Shown: positions 20,743 through 36,416 of the stretch, one piece after another
Numbering within the stretch: the first letter of the stretch is position 1
Layout: each line of letters begins with the position of its first letter
Source: Flaccisagitta enflata
Lineage: Eukaryota > Chaetognatha > Sagittoidea > Aphragmophora
Direction: 5' to 3'
DNA length: 64,000 bases
Assembly: GCA_965153355.1 (NCBI GenBank)
Contig: OZ231127.1
Location: 58,466,001-58,530,000 of the forward strand
Notes under the pieces: generated by a model
Database searches by the model: none
Told to the model about the DNA's origin: nothing
What the model saw: only the letters and a program-made list of their open reading frames with translations
Position numbers and translations under genes: made by a program

Positions 20743-21206
20743 TTCTTAACTATTTAAAAAAACTTTTTAGACCACTTAAAAAAATTGATATCTGCCATCA
20801 AAATCCAAGGATGTATCAAAAAATATATCAACAGGATGATGATACTAGATTCTTATTGTTATGAAATTCACCAATTTTGCTCCATTCCCGCCTGCTGAAC
20901 CGTGGAACCGTGCTTATCCAAGCTCAAGTCAGAGCAGCACTTTTCTGTGACTGAAATCGATATATTTTTAGATTCCATCCTGTCTTTTCAAACTCTCATG
21001 CCACCCTCCTCTTCCTTCTCTGCTTGGATTGTTGGATTGTTTCATTCCCCCTACTTAAAGATTTTTTTGCAACGAGAATCTAATACAAGTACATGCACAA
21101 ATTGCACATGTGTGAAGATCATGACATAAATCCTCACTATTTTTCACCTTTTTTTGAGAAGAACGCTTTGAAAAAAAAAAAACCAAACAAAAAAACAACC
21201 CCGGCG

Positions 21207-21447
21207 ATGTTTGGCTCGTCCCTCATTGCCTTTAGTGTCTTCGGGTTAGTCTCTGCACCTAGAGCCGGAATTTCCGCCATGAAATGTGCCACAGACTCGC
21301 CTCCTTATGGCTCGTGGGAATTCCATTGTTTCGACGGAATTCACTGTTTGGAGACGGACCGGTATGTCTGTGGGTCTCGTGATATATGCCCAGATGAATC
21401 GGATAGTGATGCAGATCTATGCTCGAGAGAGGTGATATAGAATTGTT

Positions 21448-21531
<84 letters not shown>

Positions 21532-21867
21532 TGCCAAATTTTCAAGCCGTGACTCAGCGACCTAAAGTAAACAAAGCCAAGTAGGCCAATAGGAACGCCG
21601 GGTGGACACGACCAGATAAAAAGATGCGTTTACCAGCGCACCTAAAGAAAATCTCTCCTCTTTTATCTCTTTTCACATTTTGCCCTATTGAGACAAATTA
21701 TGGTCGTAGATTTGATTGTTGTGACGGAGAAGCATTAGAATATCATCGAATTTGCGATGGAAACTGCGATTGCACCAACTGCGATGATGAATCCGTGTGC
21801 AAAGGGGAAATGAAGACTTGTCCTTTGGGTGCGGGGGCCATTGTCGGCATCGTTATCGCCAGTATAG

Positions 21868-21945
<78 letters not shown>

Positions 21946-22312
21946 TGTGTGTGTGTGTGTGTGATGCCAAATTTTCAAGCCGTGACTCAGCAACCTAAAG
22001 TAAACAAAGCCAAGTAGGCCAATAGGAACGCCGGGTGGACACGACCAGATAAAAAGATGCGTTTACCAGCGCACCTTAAGAAAATCTCTCCTCTTATCTT
22101 TTTTCACATTTTGCCCTACACAGACAAAATATGGTCGTAGATTCGAATGCTGCGACGGAGAAGAGTTAGAATTCCTTCGAATTTGCGATGGAAACTGCGA
22201 TTGCACCAATTGCGATGATGAATCCGTGTGCAAAGGGGAAATGAAGACTTGTCCTTTGGGTGCGGAAGCCATTGTCGGCATCGTTATCGCCAGTATCGTT
22301 GTGGTGAAAAAT

Positions 22313-22408
<96 letters not shown>

Positions 22409-22865
22409 AAAAGAAAGCGAGAAAGAAGGAGAGAAAGAGAAAGAGAAGAAAGAGAGAAGAGAGAAGGTCAAAGAAAGAAGGAAAAAGGTGAGCAAGAAAG
22501 AAAGCATAGCAAAGAAGAAAGAAAGTAGCAATGCAGAAACCGCCCAAAAACGGACCGCCCAACCAACCCCCCAACGGGGGGGGGGGGGACAGGCGCAATA
22601 AGCTACATCCTCGGCCTCGCATTCTTTTTGCCAGATCGCCTTTGTTACTCTGATCGCTTTGGTCACGTGCCGTCAAACCAAAAGTTGTCCATTGTATAAG
22701 CCGGCACCTGCCACGACTGCCGGCGCTTTTCCATCTGCCGGAACATCCACAGCTCCAATCGTCTGGACTCCTCCTGCTCATATCAATCAACAACCGTATT
22801 ACCCTCCGCAGCAATACCCTTTGCAGCAATACCCTCAGCAACAAAGCCCTCAGCAGCGATACTAA
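21207..22865 (+). CDS. Small single-pass receptor with two LDLa-like modules
   Basis: Exon 1 21207-21431 encodes a signal peptide (MFGSSLIAFSVFGLVSA) and a six-Cys LDLa-like module ending DESDSDADLC; donor GAG|GTGATA. Exon 2 exists twice: 2a (21693-21872) and 2b (22124-22303). Each codes 60 residues: an LDLa-like module (FECCDGEE..RICDGNCDC, CDDESVC) and the first half of a helix (AIVGIVIASIVV). Exon 3 (22635-22865, acceptor TTTTTGCCAG) supplies the rest of the helix (IAFVTLIALVTC) and a Pro/Gln/Tyr-rich cytoplasmic tail. All junctions are phase 0; the product with one exon 2 is 211 aa. Using both would give two partial membrane helices, so mutually exclusive use, or a dead 2a, is more likely. 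The ligand is unknown. ATGs upstream of 21207 would add an implausible Lys-rich leader. Confidence 0.75.
21532..22303 (+). repeat. Tandem duplication of intron plus exon 2
   Basis: 21532-21872 and 21963-22303 are near-identical: GATGCCAAATTTTCAAGCCG, a GTGCG-type element relic (AACAAAGCCAAGTAGGCC .. GCGCACCT), a pyrimidine-rich acceptor region, then the exon. Each unit is preceded by a (GT)n run (21451-21531, 21869-21962). Period about 431 bp. Exon copies differ at 6 of 60 residues (N/K, D/E, A/E, Y/F, H/L, G/E). Confidence 0.85.
22314..22407. repeat. (GA)n microsatellite in the LDLa gene intron
   Basis: About 47 GA units starting 8-10 bp after the exon 2b donor, continuing into GAAA-rich sequence to 22530. 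Ser/Leu-rich frames on the minus strand derive from it. Confidence 0.9.
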
Positions 22866-23127
22866 GTTACTGAAAAAGAGTTGGTTTTTTTTTTGTCAAA
22901 CTATGACTAATGACCAATGTGCAATGAGCAATCAGCAATGAGACAATTCGTCATTACTTATACATGTTTACACTTTTTAGGGGTTAACCATATTGTGAGA
23001 AAATCATATATAAGGCATAAGGCAGGACGTATGCAAATAAGAGGACTTCCCTGCCCCTCCAGCCCATGGATGTAGAAAAAGGTAACCTGACAGCCTCATG
23101 TCGTAGTGACGAACTCAATCGTCATGA

Positions 23128-23495
23128 AACAAGGCCGGATACACGGGCCAAGACGGTGCGCCTGGCGTTATTAATTCTTAGACCTATCCTGAGCTAAATC
23201 AGACCTATACCAAGCTCTATGGACATAACCCTAGATGAATATGATGAATTTATATTGAACGAAATGACAAGAAACATGAATTCCTTGAAATATCCCGAGC
23301 TCTTTCAGACCTAACCGCAGATGAATATGATAATGATTGAAATGGCGAGTATGTGAATGACGACAACGATGAGATAGTGAGAAGTGATTTCAAACATTTT
23401 CTGTGATTTTTCACTCGAGCGTTACGGACCGACTGGCCGACCGACCGACCGACCGACCGACAGACGGACAGAGCCTCTTATGGCGCATCTAAAAA
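23128..23495 (+). mobile_element. Hairpin-tail element, mixed GTGCG/GATGCG type
   Basis: Head AACAAGGCCGGATACACGGG, AGACGGTGCGCCTGGCG; body with AGACCTATCCTGAGC-like units; TTTTTCACTCGAGCGTTACGG; (GACC)n; GACAGAGCCTCTTATGGCGC and ATCTAAAAA. It is the plus-orientation relative of the elements at 44913 and 51864 (shared CTCGAG and AGGTCTGATAGAGCT/AGACCTATCC core). Confidence 0.65.
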
Positions 23496-24239
23496 GGATA
23501 AAAATTTAAGAAATTAAGAAAAGAAATAAAGGGGCAAATGAAAATTAATAAATAAAACAAATTTTGTCCATTATTCTTGCATTTTTTGATGGCGATAGTG
23601 ATAATATAGGCGTTAGAGCCTACAGTTATGTTGCATGTTGGAAAATCAATGAAATTGTAACCGATGCTGTCGGAATTAGATTTGCTGTCGGACATGAAAT
23701 TGAGGCTTTTTCTCCTCTTCATCCATGCATCAATTCCGCCCCTGCCCCTGCCCTTTTTCACCCGCCGTTTATGACACGTACCCATCCTCGAGCTTTTCAA
23801 TGGAAAGGCCTCTTCCAGAATTGGTGGTCAAAACGATGAATTCGTGATGTGAGAATGCGCTGATAATTCCTGCCAACGTAGATCCAAACATCTTGTCCAA
23901 TTTTCCTGTCCATCGTTGCATTTTAGATAAAATTGTAAGATGTCATGTCAATCACGATGATTTTTCATTGAATTGTTAGATAAACTTTTATTAATAAAAT
24001 TGGCTGGTATAATCAATTTACTATTAACATGGAAATCATGGTGATGTTACGTCAAAACTGTTAAAGATGAATTGAGACGAAAATCATAATTATATCCATA
24101 ATGATACTGTTGAGTGAACTTAAAAGAAAACCAGTGGCTGTCGCCAAACATGTGAATTGCTGGTGTTTTTCAAAGTATTTTCAGTAAAAATAATAAATTA
24201 TTGAATTTTTAAAAAAATAAATTTAAAAAAAAAAATTTA
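23496..24239. other. Unassigned DNA
   Basis: A 91-codon plus-strand frame (23564-23839) and an opposing one overlap. Neither has a recognised domain or splice context. No call. Confidence 0.35.
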
Positions 24240-25241
24240 AGTGATCTCGTAACAATGAGAGAGAGAGAGAGAGGGAAAGATTAAAAGTGAAACAAAACCC
24301 AATGTAAGGGAAAAACGGCAAAAAACAAAGCTCAATATAAGGGAAAAACGGATATGAAACAAAACCCAATATAAGGGAAAGACGGCATGTGAAATAAAAC
24401 TCAGTATTAAGGAAAGACAGCAAAAAAACAAAACCCAATGTAAGGGAAAGACGGCATGTGAAACAAAACCCAGTGTAAGGGAAAGACGGCAATGAAACAA
24501 AACCCAATATAAGGGAATGACTGCATGTGAAACAAAACCCAGTGTAAAAGAAAGACAGCAAAAAAATAAAACCTAATATGAGGGAAAAACGGCATGTGAA
24601 ACAAAACCCAATATAGGGGAAAGACAACATGTGAAACAAAACCCAGTGTAAGGGAAAGATGGCAGAAAAACAAAACCCAATATAAAGGAAAAATGGCATG
24701 TGAAACAAATCTAGTGTAAGGGAAAGACGGCATCTGAAATAAATCCCTATATGAGGGAAAGACGGCATGTGAAACAAGACCCTATGTAAAAGAAAGACGG
24801 CATGTGAAACAAAATTCAAATATGAGAGAAAAATGGCAAATGAAACAAAACCCATGTTCTGGAAGAAAAAAAAAATGAAACACTGAGTGGTGTTAAAGTG
24901 AATTGCTTAACGCAATTCACAAAAACAATACCCATATTCATAAAAGGAAAGACAAGGGAAGAACAGAGAAACAAGAGCCATATTGATATAAAGAAAGACA
25001 AGGAAAGAACTGAAAAACATAACCCATATTCACATAGGGAAAGACAGGGGAGGAACTGAAAAACATTACCCATATTCATATAGAAAAGGACAAGGGAAGA
25101 ACTGAAAAACATTACCCATATTCATATAGGGAATGACAAGGGAAGAACTGAAAAACATTACCCATATTTGTATAGGGAAAGATGAGGGAGGAACAGAGAA
25201 CTTAAGCCATATTGATGTAGGGAAAGACAAGGGAAGAACTG

Positions 25242-26826
25242 AACAAGGCCAACACCTATAAGTCGCGTGCAGGACAAAAATAACTGAACTGACCAGACTA
25301 CTTATTATATCTTTTTATCGAAAATCAGACTTAAACGTACCCAAACCAGACTCAAACCGGACTCAAACCAGACTCAAACCAGACTCAAACCAGACTCAAA
25401 CCAGACTCAAACCAGACTTAAACCAGACCGAAAACAGGCTCAAACCAGACTCCAACCAGGCTCAAACCAGAATCAAACCAGACTCAAACCAGAATTAAAC
25501 CAAACCAAAACCAGACCAAAACCAGACCAAAACCAGACCTAAATCAGACCTAAATCAAACATAAACCAGACAAAATCCAGACATACACCAGACCTAAACC
25601 AGACTCAAACCAGACTCAAACCAGACTTAAACCAGACCGAAACCAGGCTCAAACCAGACTCCAACCAGGCTCAAACCAGAATCAAACCAGACTCAAATCA
25701 AACTCAAACCAGAATAAAACCAAACCAAAACCAGACCAAAACCAGACCAAAACCAGACCTAAATCAGACCTAAATCAAACATAAACCAGACAAAATCCAG
25801 ACATACACCAGACCTAAACCTGACCTAAACCAGACGTAAACCAGACTTAAACCAGACTTTAACCAGACTTAAACCGGACTTAAACCAGACTTATCTTTAA
25901 TATCATTTTAACCAGCAGACTTAAACCAGCAGACTTAAACCATTAGACCAGCAGACTTAAACCATTAGATTTGAACCAGCAGACTTAAACCAGCAGACTT
26001 AAACCAGCAGATTTAAACCAGCAGACTTTAACCAGCAGACTTAACCTATTAGATTTAAACCAGCAGACTTAAACCAGCAGATTTAAACCAGCAGATTTAA
26101 ACCAGCAGACTTTAACCATCAGACTTTACCCAGCATACATTAACCAGCAGACTTTAACCAGCAGACTTCAACCAGCAGACTTTAACCAGTAGACTTTAAC
26201 CAGCAGACTTTAACCAAAAATGACCAAAATGACCAAAAATGACCAAAAATGACCAAAATGACCAAAATGACCAAAATGACCAAAATGACCAAAGATGACC
26301 AAAATGACCAAAGATGACCAAAGATGACCAAAGATGACTAAAAATGACCAAAATGACCAAAAATGACCAAAAATGACCAAAAATGATCAAAAATGACCAA
26401 AATGACCAAAATGACCAAAAATGACCAAAAATGATCAAAAATGACCAAAATGACCAAAATGACCAAAATGACCAAAATGACCAAAAATGACCAAAAATGA
26501 TCAAAAATGATCAAAAATGATCAAAAATGACCAAAAATGACCAAAGAATAATCAAAAATGACCAAAAATGACCAAAAATGACCAAAATGACCAAAATGAC
26601 CAAAATGACCAAAATGACCAAAATGACCAAAATGACCAAAAATGACCAAAAATAACCAAAAATGACTAAAAGCAACCAATAATTCCCAAAAACAACAAAA
26701 AAATGACTCAAAATAACTCCAGACAACCCAAAAAAATGAAAAAAAGCAAAGTGTTACCGACCGACGGACGGACCGACGGACCGACCGACGGAGCGGGTTG
26801 AAGAGTCGCGTGCACGCGACTAAAAA
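25242..26826 (+). mobile_element. Long hairpin element, complete, within the array
   Basis: Head AACAAGGCCAACACCTATAA, GTCGCGTGCAGG; (AAACCAGACTC)n 25335-25890 with an internal duplication of about 230 bp; separator TTATCTTTAATATCATTTT; (AAACCAGCAGACTT)n to 26213; (AAAATGACC)n to about 26670; linker AATAACTCCAGACAACCC; GACC/GACG tract; GTCGCGTGCACGCGAC followed by TAAAAA. Both ends abut array units. Confidence 0.85.
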
Positions 26827-26905
26827 CGTAACCCATATTCATATAGGGAAAGACAAGGAAAGTGTTGAAAAACATTACCCCTTTGTACATAGGGAAAGAC
26901 AAGGG

Positions 26906-28600
26906 AACAAGGCCAACACCTATAAGTCGCGTGCAGGACAAAAATAACTGAACTGACCTGACTCCTTATTGTATCTTTTTATCGAAAATCAGACTTAAAC
27001 GCAACCCAAAACAGACCCAAACCAGACTCAAACCAGACTCAAATCAGACTCAAACGAGACTCAAACCGAAATTAGACTAGACCGAAACCAGACCTAAATC
27101 AGACATAAACCAGACATAAACCTGACATAAACCAGATTTAAGCCAGACTCAAACCAGACTCAAACCAGACTCAATCCAGACTCAATCCAGACTCAAACCA
27201 GACTCAAACCAGACTCAAACCAGACTCAAACCAGACTTAAACCAGACTTAAACCAGACTTAAACCAGGCTCAAACCAGGCTCAAACCAGGCTCTAACCAG
27301 GCTCAAACCAGGCTCAAACCAGACTCAAACCAGACTCAAACTGGAATCAAACCAAACCAAAACCAGACCAAAACCAGACCTAAATCAGACCTAAATCAAA
27401 CATAAACCAGAAAAAAACCAGACATACACCAGACCTAAACCAGACCTAACCCAGACCTAAACCAGACATAAATCAGACATGAACCAGTCTTAAACCAGAC
27501 ATGAACCAGACTCACACCAGACTTAAACCAGACTTTAACCAGACTTAAACCAGACTTAAACCAGACTTAAACCAGACTTAAACCAGACTTAAACCATACT
27601 TATCTTTAATATCATTTCAACCAGCAGACTTAAACCAGCAGACTTGAACCATTAGACCAGCAGACTTAAACCATTAGATTTAAACCAGCTTACTTAACCA
27701 GCATATTTAAACCAGCAGATTGAAACCAGCAGACTTTAACCATCAGACTTCAACCAGCAGACTTCAACCAGCAGACTTAATCCATTAGATTTAAACCAGC
27801 AGACTTAAACCAGCAGACTTTAACCAGCAGACTTTAACCAGCAGACTTCAACCAGCATACTTTAACCAGCAGACTTTAACAAGCAGACTTTAACCAAAAA
27901 TGACCAAAAATGACCAAAAATGACCAAAATGACAAAAATGACCAAAAATGACCAAAATGACCAAAATGACCAAAATGACTATAATGACCAAAATGACCAA
28001 GATGACCAAAGATGACCAAAAATGATCAAAATGACCAAAATGACCAAAAATGACCACAATGACCAAAAATGACCAAAAATGACCAAAATGACCAAAATGA
28101 CCAAATGACAAAATGGCCAAATGACCAAATTGACCAAAATGACCAAAGATGACCAAAGATGACAAAAAATGACCAAAATGACCAAAATGACCAAAAATGA
28201 CCAAATGACCAGAATGACCAATAAAATGACCAATAAAATGACCAAAAATGACCAAAAATGACCAAAAATGACCAAAAATGACCAAAAATGACCAAGAATG
28301 ACCTAAATGACCAAAAATGACCAAAAATGACCATAAATAACCAAAAATGACCAAAAATGACCAAAATGACCAAAATGACCAAAATGACCAAAATGACCAA
28401 AAATGACTAAAAATGACTAAAAATAACCAAAAATGACTAAAAGCAACCAATGATTCCCAAAAACAACAAAAAAATGACTCAAAATAACTCCAAACGACCC
28501 AAAAAGACGAAAAAAAGCAAAGTGTTACCGACCGACCGACCGACCGACCGACGGACCGACGGACAGAGCGGGATGTAGAGTCGCGTGCACGCGACTAAAA
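26906..28600 (+). mobile_element. Long hairpin element, complete, second copy in the array
   Basis: Same head, block order and tail as the copy at 25242, with different copy numbers: (AAACCAGACTC)n 27015-27600, (AAACCAGCAGACTT)n to 27892, (AAAATGACC)n to about 28440, (GACC)n 28530-28565, hairpin 28580-28596. Same orientation as its neighbour, separated by about 80 bp of array. Confidence 0.85.
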
Positions 28601-28765
28601 ACTGAAAAACATTACCTATATGTGTATAGGGAAAAACGAGGGAGGAACAAAAAAAACAAAAGCCATATTGATGTAGGGAAAAATAAGGGAAACAAAAGCC
28701 AAAACATTACCCATATTCACATAGGGAAAGACAGGGGAAGAACTGAAAAACATACTCATATTCAT

Positions 28766-29636
28766 ATTAATTTATTTCTCGAACCCACCTTTTTTGGAAA
28801 ATTGGTACCAAAAAAGGTGGATTAGTCCAATATGAAGGTGGGGAACACGCTGGTGAGATCAAAAATTGCGAAAAACGCCTTCTTATGGCGGCGCATTCCA
28901 CCTCAGGCCCCGCATTGAGCATTTTTCGCATTTTTAGTCATATTTTGGCCTATAATCGAGAAAATTTTTAGGAAAAAGGCAAGAAAATGAGTTAATGAGC
29001 ACTCTGCATGTTTGTTCTAAGTACATTTACTCTTGCTGTTACCTTACAGACCACCTCGATTCATTTGAGGGCCCGCATCGCGCATAAATGACGCATTTTG
29101 CTCATTTTTTGGGTAATTCTTAGATTCAAACTACAAAAAACAACTGAATTTGCTTTAGTATCAGGTATTAGACGTCGGGAAATTATCAATTAGTCAAGCT
29201 AACCTCTCAACCACCGGCTTAAAAGATGACCAGATGTGTTGTTATGATATAACGATCATAAAAAGTCCTTAACTTTTAATATCCTATCAACGGAAAAAAT
29301 AATGCGTCAAGGACTACAAGCCAGACTAAATTCATTAACTTCTAAGGCAAATCTTTCGACAAATTCGTCTATCTCTGCAATACCTCATATTTCTTTGGCA
29401 AAAAATCTGTAATTCCGAGCAAAGCTGTTGTAATTTTCTACATAGAATCCAAATCTGGCGTCAAAAATGAGTTTGACTGACGCTAGATGGCGCAAAATGA
29501 CGCTTTTTATTGGCGCGTCACTTTCGGTTATGGTGAAATTGTTTTTTTGGATGTAATTCAGACCATGCGCATAAGAGAAAGTGGTTACCTTTACGATTCC
29601 AGGTGGTACAAACCCACAGTCACTGAAGAAGCCAGC
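28766..29636. other. Unassigned DNA
   Basis: No supported gene. Several GCGCATTNNAC-like phrases suggest decayed repeats, but no ends could be defined. Confidence 0.4.
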
Positions 29637-29788
29637 TTTTTAGTCGCGGACACGCGACTCTACACCTTGCCGTGTCGGTCGGTATGTCCGTCGGTCGGTC
29701 CAAAATATTTTTAGATTGCGAGCGGATTTCGCATTACTGCTCCTGCCGCACCGTCCGCGACTGGATTGCCATGTATCCGGCCTTGTTT
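29637..29788 (-). mobile_element. Hairpin-tail element, GTCGCGGAC variant
   Basis: Tail TTTTTAGTCGCGGACACGCGACT, CTACACCTTGCCGTGTCGG; short tract; body TTACTGCTCCTGCC; head ACCGTCCGCGACTGG..GTATCCGGCCTTGTTT. The tail reads AGTCGCGGAC where most copies read AGTCGCGTGC, and the head has the matching GTCCGCGACT. Confidence 0.8.
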
Positions 29789-29974
29789 GGATACCATCCA
29801 TGTCAAGCGACATCACTTTCAGTTTAAAAAAATATTTTTCGCAAAGTAAATTGACAAAAATGTAAGGCTTAAGGATGTATGGCGCAACTACAGCTTACGC
29901 TGGGTTACGATATCCTCACGCGTGTACACTATTCAACTGACTGACGCAGAGTTACGATATCCTCATGTGTTTAC

Positions 29975-30390
29975 TAGTGGTAGACCGAAGGGGGGTAAGC
30001 CGAAGCCGAAGCCGAAGCCGAAGATAACAATTTACTTCAGCCGAAGCCGAATCCGAAGATTGCCGAAGTCGGTTACCGAAGTCCGAAGTTTTTATCTTTG
30101 TTGTTTAAAAATTTTAATTTTAGCAAAAAAAAATGAAAACTTTTAAATCTTTTAAGCTTTTGCAATATAATATTGATTATTTAATGAATTTAATATACAT
30201 ATATCAATAAAAAAAAACAATTTATTGAATTTTAGCATTTTGATCTAATTATCAATTTCTAAATCATTACTTTTTTTAATTTCAGCTTGAACTTTGACTT
30301 TCTTTGACTTCAGCTTCAGCTTCGGTTTTGACTTTCTTCGGTTTCAGCTTCGGCTTTGACTTTGGATAACCTACCTTGGGACAACCACTA
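29975..30390. mobile_element. Inverted-repeat element with CCGAAG repeats
   Basis: Ends TAGTGGTAGACCGAAGG and CCTTGGGACAACCACTA are imperfect inverted repeats. Next to each are runs of CCGAAG / CTTCGG hexamers. AT-rich middle, no frame. hAT-like termini are possible, but no 8-bp duplication is visible. 29890-29970 also holds a direct repeat (GTTACGATATCCTCA twice, about 50 bp apart). Confidence 0.45.
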
Positions 30391-30525
30391 CTTTTTTTTA
30401 AAGATTTAACTACTGATTATAAACCTGGGGCCCATAACTACTTATAACTCCACTGATTATCAAGCGTCAACCTACGGTACACCAACGATTTTTTACCTCT
30501 ACTTTTTACCAGTACTTTTTACTAC

Positions 30526-30716
30526 CCAAGTCTTGTGCGGGTGGGCAGGGGCCGTATTTGAGCTATTTGAGGTCATATGATCACTTGGGCAAAAGCAGTG
30601 TGGCCAAAGCTAAGGCTGCAAAAACCTAAAAAAAAGTAAAGTGTGACAGATGGACGGACCAACGGACGGACCGACGGACCAAAGGACAGATAAAGTGGGG
30701 TGTAGAGTCGCGTAAA
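30526..30716 (+). mobile_element. GTCGCG-type hairpin element, both ends worn
   Basis: Body GTGCGGGTGGGCAGGGGCC, ACTTGGGCAAAAGCAGTG, AAAAAGTAAAGTGTGACAG, GGAC/GACC tract, GGGGTGTAGAGTCGCG and then TAAAA: the second hairpin arm is deleted and the AACAAGGC head is lost. Confidence 0.65.
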
Positions 30717-30986
30717 ACTAATTGCCTGTTTTATGCTAACTAGAAAACAAACAATCTCTAAAATGTATAACCTCTAGTGAGCTAAGCACAAACTCAAAAG
30801 ATTCGATAAAACGTAAGTTTTAATATTGACAATCCATGGGATCTCACATCTTTGAAAAAAAGTAAAACACTTCTACTAAGACAGATAATTGAAAACGGGA
30901 ACTGCTCTAGTAGAGTGGCAGGTAGCACATGCACAAAGAAAGACAAGTTAAGACGTGGAGCAAGAAATATGAAAGATGAACAGCTA

Positions 30987-35339
<4,353 letters not shown>

Positions 35340-35429
35340 GTTAGATTTGAGGAATTAGGAACGCACCTTTAAAGTAAGAAAAAAAATTGAATAAAGAGGG
35401 AAAATTTATCTGCAGAGAAAAGCTAATTA

Positions 35430-35794
35430 CAAGATGTGAACCCCCTGAAAACTGTAGCACCCTCACCTCCAGCTTTAGCCAATCTAAAAAAAAAAAAAAT
35501 TTAGGGTAGAAAAATAAAACTTATATCAATACAAATAGCGCCACCGGAGTAAATTTTGAATTTAGTGCTTTAACTCAAGATATAGCTTGTAAAAGTGTTA
35601 ACTTACACTATTTCTCAAAATTCTTTAAATCATGGATTTTTTACTAATTTTAAATTTAGAATAAAAATGCAAAATCGCCTTAATGGTGCCACTTGTATTA
35701 TATACATACTATAATTTGCAATCCACTATAAACAACCTATTACTGTAGTTTGTACTGTAAGGGGGTGCTACAGTATTAGGGGGTTCACACCTTG
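35430..35794. mobile_element. MITE with ~40-bp inverted ends
   Basis: CAAGATGTGAACCCCCTGAA, AACTGTAGCACCC on the left; the right end is the inverse of CAAGGTGTGAACCCCCTAAT, ACTGTAGCACCCCC. TA flanks both sides (35428-35429, 35795-35796). The AT-rich 365-bp interior has no frame. It lies just upstream of the hAT gene but has different termini. Confidence 0.65.
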
Positions 35795-35872
35795 TATTAA
35801 CCCTTCTTCTGTAGACGATATAGACTTTAAATAAAACGCTCATACAGGTTGCAATGTAATCGTGGGACAGTT

Positions 35873-35873
<1 letters not shown>

Positions 35874-35938
<65 letters not shown>
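35874..35938. repeat. (GA)n microsatellite
   Basis: About 32 uninterrupted GA units. Confidence 0.95.
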
Positions 35939-35941
<3 letters not shown>

Positions 35942-36416
35942 CGAACAGACAGAGAGACACAGTTATTCTAACTTTTTCTGCTATGCTTTAAGCTTTGAAA
36001 AAAATTTGTGCGATGGACTGATTCAAGGTAAAATAACATATGCGTTTGAAAAAAAATAACAAGCGAGTGCCGTCAGGGTGACTTGGAGGGATGAACTGAA
36101 TATTTTTCTTCTTTGAATTTGATGTCCATGGAAGGTGCACTCATTATATTTTGGTGGGACAGAGAAGAGGAGCGAAAATGACACCTGTTTTGATGATGAG
36201 TTGAATTCACATGCCAAAAGAAAAAAAAACAAAAAACAAAAGATCGAACATCGGTTTTTGACTTCGGTCATCGGCTTCCCGATGGTGAGTCACATCGTCG
36301 GCGTCAGTTCCGGTGTTGGAGCATGGCGCCGGTCAGAAGACCGACGCCGATGCCAAAATGAACATGCTATACATCACTATTGATTTCAGAATATCTTTTT
36401 AGATATACGACCATAC

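Larger units (their letters stand above)
24240..28765. repeat. Tandem array of GGGAAAGAC-containing units, split by two insertions
   Basis: 24285-24860: about 15 units of 30-40 bp (CCCAATATAAGGGAAAGACG, GCATGTGAAACAAAA). 24940-25241, 26827-26905 and 28601-28765: units of about 45 bp (CCCATATTCATATAGGGAAA, GACAAGGGAAGAACTGAAAA). The two gaps are filled exactly by the long hairpin elements at 25242 and 26906. Phe/Leu-rich minus-strand frames across the array are artefacts. Confidence 0.8.

Noticed and set aside
23564-23839. 91-codon plus-strand frame
   Set aside because: An opposing frame of similar length overlaps, with no domain, splice sites or codon bias visible.
29487-29714. 75-codon plus-strand frame
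   Set aside because: Its last third is the tail of a hairpin element; the remainder has no support.
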